The position numbers and the translations under genes were made by a program. Below the pieces are notes generated by a model that worked only from the letters and a program-made list of their open reading frames with translations, did not search any database and was not told where the DNA came from. Positions 10,527 through 19,233 of a stretch of DNA of 49,771 nt are shown in pieces (the first letter of the stretch is position 1; the number at the start of each line of letters is the position of its first letter). Source of the DNA: Sulfobacillus acidophilus (GTDB lineage: Bacteria > Bacillota > Sulfobacillia > Sulfobacillales > Sulfobacillaceae); assembly GCA_003023745.1 (NCBI GenBank), contig PXYV01000022.1, positions 1-49,771 of the forward strand, in the 5' to 3' direction.

Positions 10527-10853
10527 TTATGCTCCCCCACGGTGTTCTACGAAACGAACCGCATCGGATTCCGATTGCGCTAAATCCATAAAACCGCGAA
10601 CAATCGTCTCAACGATAGCCCGGGCCTCGCTTGACAGCGCTTCATCGAACCACAGATCGGCATGGCCGACATCGACCTGGCCGCGGAAATCCTCATGCAC
10701 TACTTCGCGCAACCCCAACGCCAGCGTTTCCACGAGCGCACTCGCTGCGGCACACACAATATCCTGGCCATGAGGGCCCCGATTCGCGTGGCCGCTGACA
10801 ACCAACCGCCGTGGCCTATCATCGCGATCACGCCACAGCCCTACACGAATCAC
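10527..10853 (-). CDS. prp: Prp cysteine protease for L27 (YsxB)
   Basis: A 108-residue Prp/YsxB family protein that processes the L27 N-terminal extension. The catalytic His lies in SGHANRG and the catalytic Cys in DIVCAAASAL, with family spacing. The GTG start overlaps the rplU stop (GTGA at 10850-10853), so it is translationally coupled to L21, and rpmA follows after about 20 bases. This is the standard rplU-prp-rpmA operon. Confidence 0.93.
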   Translation of the reverse strand: MIRVGLWRDRDDRPRRLVVSGHANRGPHGQDIVCAAASALVETLALGLREVVHEDFRGQVDVGHADLWFDEALSSEARAIVETIVRGFMDLAQSESDAVRFVEHRGGA

Positions 10854-11167
10854 ACCGACTCGATGCGATCAATGCGCACCCGCGTTTGCCATTGGCGATG
10901 GCCGCGGCGGCGTCGGTAATTGCTCTTGGGCTTGTACTTAAACACCAAAATTTTTTTGGCCCGCTCTTGCGCCAACACCGTGCCGACCACCTTCACGCCA
11001 TTCACATACGGTGTCCCAATTTGAGGTTCCTCGGTCTCGCCCACGACCATGAGCAAATTGTCAAATGCGAGCTCGTCGCCGGGTTGTCCCGCAAGCTTTT
11101 CTACAACTAATACCTGGCCGGGTTCAACACGATACTGTTTGCCCCCAGTCTCTATCACTGCATACAC
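10850..11167 (-). CDS. rplU: 50S ribosomal protein L21
   Basis: L21, 105 residues: VYAVIETGGKQYRVEPGQ at the N-terminus and the basic KKILVFKYKPKSNYRRRRGHRQ near the C-terminus are diagnostic. GTG 11167 is chosen, 8 bases after GAGGAGG; the frame is open to 11224 but those residues do not belong to L21. First gene of rplU-prp-rpmA. The leader from its promoter is only about 35 bases, too short for the Bacillus L21 leader structure. Confidence 0.95.
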   Translation of the reverse strand: MYAVIETGGKQYRVEPGQVLVVEKLAGQPGDELAFDNLLMVVGETEEPQIGTPYVNGVKVVGTVLAQERAKKILVFKYKPKSNYRRRRGHRQWQTRVRIDRIESV

Positions 11168-11208
11168 CGAAGAGTCCTCCTCATTTCGCGCTACCACAAG
11201 TCCAATGC

Positions 11209-11237
11209 ATGCTATCACACTCACCCGTCCTTGTCAA
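11209..11237 (-). promoter_or_regulatory. promoter of rplU-prp-rpmA
   Basis: Minus strand: TTGACA (11237-11232), 17-base spacer, TAGCAT (11214-11209). The -35 is perfect. It lies between a strong hairpin after rng and the rplU ribosome-binding site. Confidence 0.7.
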
Positions 11238-11247
11238 ACCAGCGCAC

Positions 11248-11281
11248 GCTGGGCACCGCCTTGGCAGGGTCGGTGCCCAGC
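11248..11281 (-). terminator. strong hairpin after rng
   Basis: Perfect 11-base-pair inverted repeat (GCTGGGCACCG at 11248-11258, CGGTGCCCAGC at 11271-11281) with a 12-base loop. It lies 84 bases past the rng stop and just before the rplU promoter. No T-run follows, so it may act as a 3'-end stabiliser or a factor-dependent terminator. Confidence 0.5.
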
Positions 11282-11365
11282 CCCCCTTATCGCATTCGAA
11301 CAAAGCTCGTTGTGGTCCATCGGATTCGTTCGTGCGCCCGCTATGCCCGTCGATATCAACAGCAA

Positions 11366-13198
11366 TTAGCGAACCAAGAGCTCATCGACCTTGGGCTCGA
11401 CCATGCGTGCTGTAGCAAAGGTTCTAAGGGCGCGCACAATCTCAACCGTCATCCGCTCCCCAACATGCTCGCCACCGTTTTCCACATCAATCACGTAGCC
11501 GGACAATCGGGCAATCCCATCGCGCGCATTGGTGGCGTGCCGCTCAACAATGTCCACCTCCAATAGGTCGCCATCATGCACCGGCAAAGCCTTTTGCTCG
11601 ACCTCCGAGCGATCCCCCACCGCCACAAATTCAATGCGGCTCATATCCACCCCATCCACTCCCCGCACAAACACAGAACGCCCCGTATCATGCTCCAAAA
11701 TGCGCAAATTGCTGCCCCCGGGTCCAATTAAGTGCGCCGCGACCAGCGGATGGGTTTCGACCAAGACCGCCTGGGCATCGCTTTCGCGAAACTTCTCCAG
11801 AATGCGAAAACGCGCTCGGCGCGCAATCACGTCCTCCGACAAGACATGGCCGCGACCCTCACAGATGGGACAGACCCGCGTCATTTGATTGAGCAAGGAC
11901 TCTCGCACCTTCTTACGCGTCATCTCCAACAGCCCTAGCCGCGTGAGACCTAGCACGGTAACGCGCGTGCGATCACCCCGCAACGCTTTTTGAAAGGTCT
12001 TAATGACTTCGTTCTGGTCGACCTCATTTTCCATATCAATGAAGTCCACCACGACAATGCCGCTGATATCGCGCAGGCGCAATTGCCGGGCAATGTCTAC
12101 CGCCGCCTCTTTATTCGTCGCCAGTACGGTATCGGATAAGTCTGTCGTACCGACGTTTTTGCCGGTGTTCACGTCAATGACTGTTAATGCTTCCGTTTCA
12201 TCAATCACCAAGTAGCCGCCACATTTCAGCCAAACTCGCCGCTTCAGTGCGCGGTCCAGTTCGGCCTCCACCCCCCGGGCCTCAAACAGCGGAATGGCAC
12301 CCTGATAGAGCTCAATCCGGTTCTTCAGTCCTGGAGACAAAGACTGCGCTAATTCGCGCGCCCTCATATAGGCATGGGGGTCGTCGATGATGAACCGATC
12401 GACGGCATCATCCAAGTGGTCACGCAGGGTTTTGGCAATCAATCCCGCCTCGCGGTGCAGCAGTTGCGGAGCCCTCGACATGCGGCTCTTATGCCGAATG
12501 CGCGACCATACCCGCCTAAGATATGCCAAGTCGCGCGTAAGTGTGCGTTGCGAGACACCCTCGGCTACCGTTCGAACAATGAGCCCCATGCCTTTGGGGC
12601 GAATCTTCTCCGCCATTTCCCGCAAACGCTCCCGCTCCCGCTCGCTTTCGATGCGGCGGGACACGCCCACAGTCTCCGAGTACGGCGTCAACACCAAGTA
12701 ACGCCCCGGCAAACTAATGTCGGTCGTGATGCGAGCACCTTTGTTTCCAATCGGTTCTTTGGCAATTTGCACGACCAGCTCTTGCCCAACTTTGACGACG
12801 TCCTGAATCAGCCTCGACTTTTTGCGATCGCGATCCTCCGCATGGGCATCGTCAACATACAAAAACGCATTTTTTTCTAAACCCAGGTTTACAAACGCCG
12901 CTCGCATGCCCGGCAACACATTCTCCACACGGCCCTTGTAAATGTTGCCGGCCATCTGATCTTCATCTTCGTGAACCATGTAAAACTCGACGAGCTGTCC
13001 GTCTTCCATGATGGCTAAGCGACTGTCGTACGGACTGTAATTGATTAAGAGTTCCTTAAAAACTTTTTGCTCCGGCTCAGGTGGGGCGCCTTTTGTTCCT
13101 GCGTCCCCCAGGGATTTTTCGCCGGACGAATCTTCCGCCGTGTCAGCCGCAATTAAGGCTGGCAAAATCCCCCAACGGCGACGCTTGCGCCGTGGCAT
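11366..13198 (-). CDS. rng: ribonuclease E/G family protein
   Basis: About 610 residues, RNase G-like endoribonuclease. The S1 domain is around GNIYKGRVENVLPGMRAAFVNLG. The RNase H/DNase I-like catalytic parts include TVIDVNTGKN and VVVDFIDM, which supply the two metal-binding Asp. The zinc-link is CPICEGRGHV. The C-terminal segment from LLEVDIVERHATNARDG to the end looks like a TRAM-type RNA-binding domain, known in clostridial members. A basic N-terminal stretch (PRRKRRRWG) precedes the S1 domain. ATG 13198 follows AGGAAAGGGG; the frame is open to 13273. Confidence 0.93.
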   Translation of the reverse strand: MPRRKRRRWGILPALIAADTAEDSSGEKSLGDAGTKGAPPEPEQKVFKELLINYSPYDSRLAIMEDGQLVEFYMVHEDEDQMAGNIYKGRVENVLPGMRAAFVNLGLEKNAFLYVDDAHAEDRDRKKSRLIQDVVKVGQELVVQIAKEPIGNKGARITTDISLPGRYLVLTPYSETVGVSRRIESERERERLREMAEKIRPKGMGLIVRTVAEGVSQRTLTRDLAYLRRVWSRIRHKSRMSRAPQLLHREAGLIAKTLRDHLDDAVDRFIIDDPHAYMRARELAQSLSPGLKNRIELYQGAIPLFEARGVEAELDRALKRRVWLKCGGYLVIDETEALTVIDVNTGKNVGTTDLSDTVLATNKEAAVDIARQLRLRDISGIVVVDFIDMENEVDQNEVIKTFQKALRGDRTRVTVLGLTRLGLLEMTRKKVRESLLNQMTRVCPICEGRGHVLSEDVIARRARFRILEKFRESDAQAVLVETHPLVAAHLIGPGGSNLRILEHDTGRSVFVRGVDGVDMSRIEFVAVGDRSEVEQKALPVHDGDLLEVDIVERHATNARDGIARLSGYVIDVENGGEHVGERMTVEIVRALRTFATARMVEPKVDELLVR

Positions 13199-13374
13199 AC
13201 GAAACCCCTTTCCTATGATGTGATATGCGCTTTCCGTCGTTCCCGGACGCTTCATGACGTAAACAATCGCCATGACCTGGTATTCTCTAAAATTTCAAAA
13301 CTTTAACGGGACGATCAAGGTCCCATCACCATGATACCATTTTGCCCCCACCCGTCAATTGGCGAAAGCACCCC

Positions 13375-14247
13375 TTAGTCTTTCAGTACCTCTCCTAACT
13401 GGCAATCGGGTCCGTGCTCTTTTAAAGCACGCCACAACGCTTCTTCGTAAAGGACCCCTAGGCGGACCATATTGTCGTTTAACACGACGACGCGATGATA
13501 TTTTAAGGGCCGCATAATCTGGATCACGTCGCTGACCAAAACATTGGCGCGTGCCGCAAAATCCTCGACCGGCCACACCGGTCGCTTGCGAAACCCGCTC
13601 ACGCGCTCTGCCAAGTCGCGGACAATCAAATAGGGGGCATAGTGCCCAGATTGCCATGCCCCCCAATACAAAAACACCGAAAAAATACCTAATCCGAGGC
13701 TCACACGCCCGCTGACCGCCCCCACCAAAGTCAGAGCAAACAAGACTCGCGCCAGCCACAGTCCGCCTTCCCGCACTCTGTGCTCCGCCGCTTGATAACC
13801 GATGGCGCGCGCGAGATATATTTTGGCCAACCGTCCACCGTCCAGCGGCGTCACCGGGAGCAAATTAAGAGCACCGATTGCCAAATTAGCGGCGATGAAC
13901 AGATTGACTGCCTGCGCATCAAAGGGAAGCACCTTGATAAAAGCCCAGACAGCCGTCGCCCAAAAAAAGTTCACGAGCGGGCCTGAGATGGCGATCATGG
14001 TCTCCACGTACGGGTCTTGCGCGTCCAACCCGTGAATCCGAGCCACCCCACCAAACGGCCAAATTTCGATCCGCTCGATGGATAGTCCATAGAGATCAGC
14101 CATGACCGCATGAGCCAGTTCATGCAGGGTGACCGCCACAAATGCAATGAGCATTTGTCGCCCGTCTCCAGCCAGCCAATACAAAAGGCCTACCAGAACA
14201 AAGAGCGGATTGATGCGCAAGCGGCGCCACAGTGGAGAACGTGCCAT
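13375..14247 (-). CDS. spoIVFB: stage IV sporulation protease SpoIVFB
   Basis: Site-2-type intramembrane metalloprotease that, in Bacillus, cleaves pro-sigma-K in the mother-cell membrane. Zinc ligands are visible in HELAHAVMA (HExxH) and in NLLPVTPLDGGRLAK, which carries the second-site Asp. Several hydrophobic segments surround them, and the C-terminal CBS-like part follows VEDFAARANVLVSDVIQIMRPL. Length is about 290 residues from ATG 14247; a start at 14274 overlapping spoIVFA is also possible. It directly follows spoIVFA, as in Bacillus. Confidence 0.92.
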   Translation of the reverse strand: MARSPLWRRLRINPLFVLVGLLYWLAGDGRQMLIAFVAVTLHELAHAVMADLYGLSIERIEIWPFGGVARIHGLDAQDPYVETMIAISGPLVNFFWATAVWAFIKVLPFDAQAVNLFIAANLAIGALNLLPVTPLDGGRLAKIYLARAIGYQAAEHRVREGGLWLARVLFALTLVGAVSGRVSLGLGIFSVFLYWGAWQSGHYAPYLIVRDLAERVSGFRKRPVWPVEDFAARANVLVSDVIQIMRPLKYHRVVVLNDNMVRLGVLYEEALWRALKEHGPDCQLGEVLKD

Positions 14248-14248
14248 C

Positions 14249-14899
14249 CTAGTGCTTAAGCCAGGCACTGCCATAAAGCGAACTTGATAGCGGGTTTACC
14301 GGATAGCCGCGTCGCGTCACTTCCAGCGTCAGGGTGGCGGCTCGCGTAACTCCTAAACGCGTCGCAGGCTGAACGGCTTGGCCGTGCGCCAAACCAGCCG
14401 GGGTCAGCGGAAAAATGGCGATGTGATACTCGTGCGCGGTCAATTCGACGATCGTGCGCCCTGTTTTGAGGACGTGTCCTTGCACCCCGGCCAACACCGT
14501 ACGATGGGGCGTTACGTCCAGGATCACATCAGGCTGAAATTGAGCCTGAGCGCCTGAGCCATGCCAACCAAAACTCTTCGTTAGTCGAGCCGCATCAACC
14601 GGCGCTCGCCATGAAGTCCCGTTCACCGCCGCGGGATGTGTCGACCTTTCAGACCGCAGTGTAGAAATCTCCGCCAACAGATGCGATGCGTCTTGGTTGA
14701 GGCCAAAGGGCACCCCGTTGACGGTCATCCAATGTTGCATTTGCTGGCGCACCTGATTTGCCAACCGTCCCGAGGTATGACCGGAAAACGCCAGCAGTAG
14801 CAAAATAACGCCCGCAAACACCCAGCGCACCCATCCGGGCGATGCACCGGCCTTGCGTTTCGGATTGTGCTCAGCCCCGTCGAGGTCGGATTGTGCCAC
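14249..14899 (-). CDS. spoIVFA: SpoIVFA-like membrane protein with degenerate M23/LytM domain
   Basis: A 216-residue protein with one membrane helix (WVFAGVILLLLAF) and a LytM-fold C-terminal domain (TKSFGWHGSG, VLAGVQGHVLKTG). In Bacillus, SpoIVFA holds SpoIVFB inactive until SpoIVB cleaves it. The zinc-binding HxxxD and HxH of active M23 peptidases are absent: the expected positions read DVILD and AHEYHIAIF. This fits a regulatory, non-catalytic role. GTG 14899 is favoured because GGGAGGG lies upstream; the open frame begins at GTG 14956, overlapping the SDR stop. Confidence 0.82.
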   Translation of the reverse strand: MAQSDLDGAEHNPKRKAGASPGWVRWVFAGVILLLLAFSGHTSGRLANQVRQQMQHWMTVNGVPFGLNQDASHLLAEISTLRSERSTHPAAVNGTSWRAPVDAARLTKSFGWHGSGAQAQFQPDVILDVTPHRTVLAGVQGHVLKTGRTIVELTAHEYHIAIFPLTPAGLAHGQAVQPATRLGVTRAATLTLEVTRRGYPVNPLSSSLYGSAWLKH

Positions 14900-14952
14900 A
14901 GCGATCCCTCCCGCACAGTCTATGCGGGTGAAGAGCCGGACATGTCCCGTTT

Positions 14953-15813
14953 TCACGCCAATGGCGAATAGTAAATCGCTAGAGAATGCGGCAAGATTCC
15001 GTAGTCGATGAGCCAGCGCGAATCCTGTCGAATCACTTCATGTTGCAAAAACTCCCATTCTTCACCGCTGAGAATGGGTCCGACCCGGCCAATTTTCTCC
15101 AACACGTAGTACGCATAGCGGCGCGGAATGCGCAAGGTCAGGATGCGAAACAGATGGATATCTCGCGCCATGTGGCGCACCACATCCTCGAGTTTCAAGC
15201 TCTGGGGTCCGCCCAAATCATAAATTTGCCCCACCGTTCTGTCCAACCACAAGGAGCGCAACGCAATCTCCGCGACGTCTCCCACGTAAATGGGCTGAAT
15301 CAGCGGCTTGGATTCGGGCAAGACCGCCCAAGGCCGATTGGCAGCCTCTTCCAGCCGCTGAAACGTTCGGGAACCATGTCCAAACATCAAATGCGGACGC
15401 AAGATGGTATATTCGAGACCGGAATTGACGACGACCTGCTCCGCGACCCACTTGCTGCGCTGAAACCGGGTGGGAGCATGAAAGCCAGCGCCAATAGCAC
15501 TGATATAAATAAAGCGGGTGATGCCGCGGCGCTTTGTTTCTGCCACAATGCGACGCGTGCCCTCGACATGCAACGTTTCAACCTCGTCAGTTTCGCCGGG
15601 ATGATGCCCCGCACAGTGGATGACCGCGTCATACTCGAGCTCTGGTCCAACAAAGGGATCGTCGCGCAATAAATCTCCCTGCAGGGGGACTGCGATAAGA
15701 TTGTCCTTGATTTCGCGGGTTAGCCCTACCACCCGGTAGCCCATGCGCATCAGCCGCAAAGAAACTTCTTGACCAAGAAATCCCGTTGCGCCCGTTACCA
15801 GCACATTGCGCAT
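14953..15813 (-). CDS. NAD(P)-binding atypical/extended SDR
   Basis: A 286-residue Rossmann-fold protein of the NmrA/NDUFA9-like epimerase group. The N-terminal MRNVLVTGATGFLGQEV is the cofactor motif TGxxGFxG, followed by DAVIHCAGHHPG, IYISAIGA and PIYVGDVAEIALRS. The usual YxxxK pair appears altered (RFQRSKWVAE), as in the atypical members that act as chaperones or sensors. Substrate unknown. The ribosome-binding site GGAGG is about 10 bases upstream. It precedes spoIVFA closely. Confidence 0.85.
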   Translation of the reverse strand: MRNVLVTGATGFLGQEVSLRLMRMGYRVVGLTREIKDNLIAVPLQGDLLRDDPFVGPELEYDAVIHCAGHHPGETDEVETLHVEGTRRIVAETKRRGITRFIYISAIGAGFHAPTRFQRSKWVAEQVVVNSGLEYTILRPHLMFGHGSRTFQRLEEAANRPWAVLPESKPLIQPIYVGDVAEIALRSLWLDRTVGQIYDLGGPQSLKLEDVVRHMARDIHLFRILTLRIPRRYAYYVLEKIGRVGPILSGEEWEFLQHEVIRQDSRWLIDYGILPHSLAIYYSPLA

Positions 15814-15849
15814 GAATTCCCGACCTCCTACGCCCCCCTATTTCCTCAG

Positions 15850-16026
15850 TCAGCGCTCAGAATCCTTCTTTGTGGGAACTTTGTTTTTCCTCACCGTCGG
15901 GGATTTGGAAAACAGACGCTTTTCAATGTGGGACAGCCGGTGTTGAATCTGCACCAAGGTCATCAGGATAGCAATCAAAACCGCCCCATCCACTGACAAC
16001 AAAATCAACAACCCGTCTGTGTGCAT
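15850..16026 (-). CDS. 58-residue single-pass membrane peptide, unknown function
   Basis: A short gene found by reading the minus strand between the PAP2 phosphatase and the SDR. ATG at 16026 has GGAGGG 4 bases upstream, and the stop is TGA at 15850-15852. The protein starts MHTDGLLILLSVDGAVLIAI, giving one hydrophobic helix of about 20 residues. A short amphipathic stretch follows (LVQIQHRLSHIEKRLF), then a strongly basic tail rich in Lys (KNKVPTKKDSER). It lies 36 bases before the SDR start, in the same direction. No family recognised. Confidence 0.6.
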   Translation of the reverse strand: MHTDGLLILLSVDGAVLIAILMTLVQIQHRLSHIEKRLFSKSPTVRKNKVPTKKDSER

Positions 16027-16133
16027 TCATCCCTCCGCCACCTCAACTGCGCCGCTTTTAGAGCTGGTCCCCCCAAAACCATCAAGCCTCGAGCCGCAAC
16101 CCCTGCTCCTTTAAGCCTGGTTGCGTTCAAATC

Positions 16134-16751
16134 CTACCAATGGCTGCGGCGATAGCGGTGTTCCGGCTCCACGCGAAAAATGCGAAACAACCGGGCGACA
16201 AGCCATTCTAAAGCGTTGCGCCCCGCCAACACCGCTAGGCCTGACAAGATGCCCAAGACCGCACCGGCCAACACATCGGTTGGCCAATGCACACCCGCAA
16301 AGGCCCGAGAAATCGACACGGCTGCCGCAAACAAAAGGCCCCACGCCCCATCGGCCACACCGGCGTAAAACAATCCGATGGCAAAAGCAAAGCTGCCGGC
16401 CGCATGGGTGCTGGGAAACGACGTGTCGGCGCGGTGTTTAATGAGCGCATGGATTACGTGGGGCTCAAACACAAACGGCCGCGGACGATACGGTAAGACG
16501 TGCCCCAAGATCATGTTGATGACAACGGCCAGCACACCTGCAACCACCGCATATACCACCGCCCGGCGAGCGCGGTTTTGCCGTCGGGGTGGCCAAAACC
16601 ACAGTAATAAAAAGACTACAGCCCAAATCTCAGGCGAATACTTGGCGACCACCACCCCCAACTGGTCTAACAGTGGACTAAACCGCGTCCAGCCGTTAAT
16701 GACCAACTCCCAGTGGCGATCAAACGCCGGAATCGGAAACTTTGTGGTCAA
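16134..16751 (-). CDS. PAP2-family membrane phosphatase (undecaprenyl pyrophosphatase type)
   Basis: A 205-residue multi-pass PAP2 protein. The three phosphatase motifs are present: PYRPRPF (C1), SFPSTHAA (C2, with the His) and SRAFAGVHWPTDVLAG (C3). Such proteins dephosphorylate undecaprenyl pyrophosphate or other lipid phosphates at the outer membrane face. TTG 16751 overlaps the rodA stop (TTGA) and has GGAGGA 8 bases upstream, so it is coupled to rodA, which fits a role in recycling the cell-wall lipid carrier. Confidence 0.88.
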   Translation of the reverse strand: MTTKFPIPAFDRHWELVINGWTRFSPLLDQLGVVVAKYSPEIWAVVFLLLWFWPPRRQNRARRAVVYAVVAGVLAVVINMILGHVLPYRPRPFVFEPHVIHALIKHRADTSFPSTHAAGSFAFAIGLFYAGVADGAWGLLFAAAVSISRAFAGVHWPTDVLAGAVLGILSGLAVLAGRNALEWLVARLFRIFRVEPEHRYRRSHW

Positions 16752-17953
16752 GAGTGGGATCCTCCAATATCCGGCTCAGATAAGGGGCTATACATGATGG
16801 GTAGTGTCTGCGCCACGGCAGGCTTGTATTTTTGCGCTTTGCGCCGGCCATAGACATTGAGCAAAATGCCAATGCCAGCAGAGTCCGCCAAAAATGCCGA
16901 CCCTCCATAACTCATGAACGGCAACGGAACTCCTGCCACCGGCATAATGCCCGAGGCCATGCCGGCGCTTTCAATCACGTGAAAGGCGAACATCGCCACA
17001 ATTCCGGACGCAAGCAAGGTGCCGAAGCGATCCTTGGCCTGATAAGCAATGTACGTGCCTCGGGCCAATATAATCAGATAGACAAACAAGATCGCCATCG
17101 AGCCGACAAATCCCAATACTTCTCCTACCGACGCAAAGATGAAATCCGTATACGATTCGGGCAAAAAGCCCAAAAGGTTGGTTTGGGCACCCGCCAATCC
17201 TCCGCCCCACAGTCCGCCGGTACCGATGGCAATTCGCGATTGAATCACGTTGAATCCGCTTCCCAGCGGATCGCTATTGGGGTTGAGAAAAATTAAAAGG
17301 CGCTTCAGTTGGTACCCGTGCATCAAGGGAATAGGAATGCCCAACCGAAAATGCAGATAGATCAGCAAGATCACCATGGCCAATCCTGCAGGAAAAATGA
17401 GCATCTTGGTCCATGGCACGCCCGCCATATAAAACATGCCGACCGTTATCGCAACGAACACGAGCGTGGTGCCTAGGTCAGGCTGCTTTAAAATCAACAG
17501 CATCGGAATTCCCACATGCACAAGCGGCGAAATGAGATCGCGCCAGCGGCTTAGACTCTTTTTCTTGTCCAGATGCGTTGCCAATGTGATGACAATGGCA
17601 ATCTTGGCCAATTCCGAGGGCTGCAGTTGAAATGGCCCAAGTTGGATCCAGCGTTGGGCACCAAGCGCCGAGCTACCATGCACCAGCACGAAGCCCAGCA
17701 GCGCAATGGCCGTCCAATAGATGAAAGGAGCCAGCTTCTTAAACTTTTCGTAGTCAAACCAGGCAGCCACAACCAGCACGATTGTGCCCAGAATAATCCA
17801 AATAAACTGGCGTTTGACGTAATACAAAGGATCGTGCGCCGGTGCGATCGAGCGCGATGCGTTGGCAATCACGAACAATCCTACCAGCGCCAGCAAGTAC
17901 ATCAATATGAGCGTCACATAGTCGATGTGAAAGCGTGTGCGCTGCATTCCCAC
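16748..17953 (-). CDS. rodA: rod-shape SEDS glycosyltransferase RodA
   Basis: A SEDS-family peptidoglycan polymerase of about 401 residues with many membrane helices. Family features include DPLYYVKRQFIWI, LGAQRWIQLGPFQLQPSELAKIA, GLWGGGLAGAQTNLLGFLPESYTDFIFASVGEVLG and the C-terminal GVPLPFMSYGGSAFLADSAGIGILLNV. The PESYTDFIF segment is typical of RodA, with FtsW/SpoVE having related versions. GTG 17953 lies 9 bases from GAGGGG; ATG 17947 is the alternative, and the frame is open to 18043. Downstream of minE in a shape/division cluster. Confidence 0.92.
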   Translation of the reverse strand: MGMQRTRFHIDYVTLILMYLLALVGLFVIANASRSIAPAHDPLYYVKRQFIWIILGTIVLVVAAWFDYEKFKKLAPFIYWTAIALLGFVLVHGSSALGAQRWIQLGPFQLQPSELAKIAIVITLATHLDKKKSLSRWRDLISPLVHVGIPMLLILKQPDLGTTLVFVAITVGMFYMAGVPWTKMLIFPAGLAMVILLIYLHFRLGIPIPLMHGYQLKRLLIFLNPNSDPLGSGFNVIQSRIAIGTGGLWGGGLAGAQTNLLGFLPESYTDFIFASVGEVLGFVGSMAILFVYLIILARGTYIAYQAKDRFGTLLASGIVAMFAFHVIESAGMASGIMPVAGVPLPFMSYGGSAFLADSAGIGILLNVYGRRKAQKYKPAVAQTLPIMYSPLSEPDIGGSHS

Positions 17954-18090
17954 GTGATCAAACCCCTCAAACGAAGTAAATCCAGTATAAACGACACCTG
18001 CCACCCGGTCGAGGGGCGATGAGTGGTAAACTCTGCAAATCATTCACCAATCAGGATCAACAGCCCGCTAACCGGACAACAGGTATCCCG

Positions 18091-18357
18091 TTATAAGGGA
18101 CGCCCAACTTTTTTCTTGATGGGGATATTGGCAATCAATGCCATAGCATCCTCATGACGCGAAAAATCCACACGAAATCCTTGGTCGTCGATATCGAGAT
18201 ATTGTGAAATCACGTTCAGCAAATCATTCTTCAAACTCTCCAGGGCCTGTGGCGAGAGACTGGCCCGATCATGCACCAACACTAAGCGCAGACGTTCCTT
18301 AGCCACCTCTTTGCTCGCGTCCTCCCGTCCAAAGACCCGCGCGAACAAATCAAACAT
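18091..18357 (-). CDS. minE: cell division topological specificity factor MinE
   Basis: MinE, 88 residues. The N-terminal MFDLFARVFG forms the membrane-targeting helix. The MinD-contact strand region is ASKEVAKERLRLVLVHDRA, followed by the dimer domain LKNDLLNVISQYLDID. ATG 18357 has AGGAGG upstream. With MinD it should set up pole-to-pole oscillation, unlike the DivIVA/MinJ system of B. subtilis, which lacks MinE. Confidence 0.95.
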   Translation of the reverse strand: MFDLFARVFGREDASKEVAKERLRLVLVHDRASLSPQALESLKNDLLNVISQYLDIDDQGFRVDFSRHEDAMALIANIPIKKKVGRPL

Positions 18358-18374
18358 GGCATTCCCTCCTCGAC

Positions 18375-19178
18375 TCACCCCTTGATCCCCATCATCTTCC
18401 GCAAGCGTCCGATGAATCCTTGATTGTCGTCCTCCAGTTTCATCATGGGTACATTCTCTCCCATCAATCTTCGGGCGATATTACGATAGGCTTGCCCTGC
18501 CTGAGATTGGGTGTTAAGCACGGCGGGCTCACCCCGATTGGTTGACACCACAATAAATTCGTCGTCTGGAACCACACCCAGCAGTTCAATGGCCAATATT
18601 TCAATCATGTCGTTAATGTCCATCATGTCGCCCTTTTTTACCATGCTAGGACGAATCCGGTTGACAATCAAGGATGGATGATGTTTTTCCTCCGCCTCCA
18701 ATAGTCCAATAATCCGGTCGGCATCGCGAACGGATGACACTTCAGGCGTGGCCACAACCACCGCACGGTCCGATCCTGCCACCGCGTTTTTAAATCCTTG
18801 TTCGATTCCGGCGGGGCAATCAATCAGCACGAAATCAAATTCCTCTTTCATACTGGAAACCAAATCTCGCATCTGCTCCGGGCTCACTGCCGTCTTGTCT
18901 CGGGTTTGGGCAGCGGGCAACAAATATAAATTCTCATTGAAGCGCTTGTCCTTAATGAGGGCGTTCTTCAGCTTCGCAAATCCCTCCACCACATCCACCA
19001 AATCATAGACAATGCGATTTTCCAACCCCATCACTACGTCCAGGTTGCGAAGTCCGATGTCCGCGTCGATGAGGGCTACGCGTTGCCCAGCTTGGGCCAA
19101 CCCTGCCCCAATGTTGGCCGTCGTCGTGGTCTTGCCGACGCCCCCCTTTCCCGAGGTAATGACAATCGCTTCGCCCAT
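18375..19178 (-). CDS. minD: septum-site determining ATPase MinD
   Basis: MinD, 267 residues. The deviant Walker A is SGKGGVGKTTT, with VALIDADIGLRNLDVVMGLENRIVYDLVDV and FVLIDCPAGIEQGF as the further ATPase motifs. The C-terminal amphipathic membrane helix is GFIGRLRKMMGIKG. It lies between minC and minE. Confidence 0.97.
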   Translation of the reverse strand: MGEAIVITSGKGGVGKTTTTANIGAGLAQAGQRVALIDADIGLRNLDVVMGLENRIVYDLVDVVEGFAKLKNALIKDKRFNENLYLLPAAQTRDKTAVSPEQMRDLVSSMKEEFDFVLIDCPAGIEQGFKNAVAGSDRAVVVATPEVSSVRDADRIIGLLEAEEKHHPSLIVNRIRPSMVKKGDMMDINDMIEILAIELLGVVPDDEFIVVSTNRGEPAVLNTQSQAGQAYRNIARRLMGENVPMMKLEDDNQGFIGRLRKMMGIKG

Positions 19179-19233
19179 CTATGCCTTCCTCCTCATCTTG
19201 TCTCATGACCATCTTCACGGTCACATCGTTACA

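Noticed and set aside
11168-11208. L21 autoregulatory leader
   Set aside because: The distance between the likely transcription start and the rplU ribosome-binding site is too short for the known structure.
12374-12880. 168-codon plus-strand frame within rng
   Set aside because: Antisense to conserved RNase G catalytic sequence; no family match.
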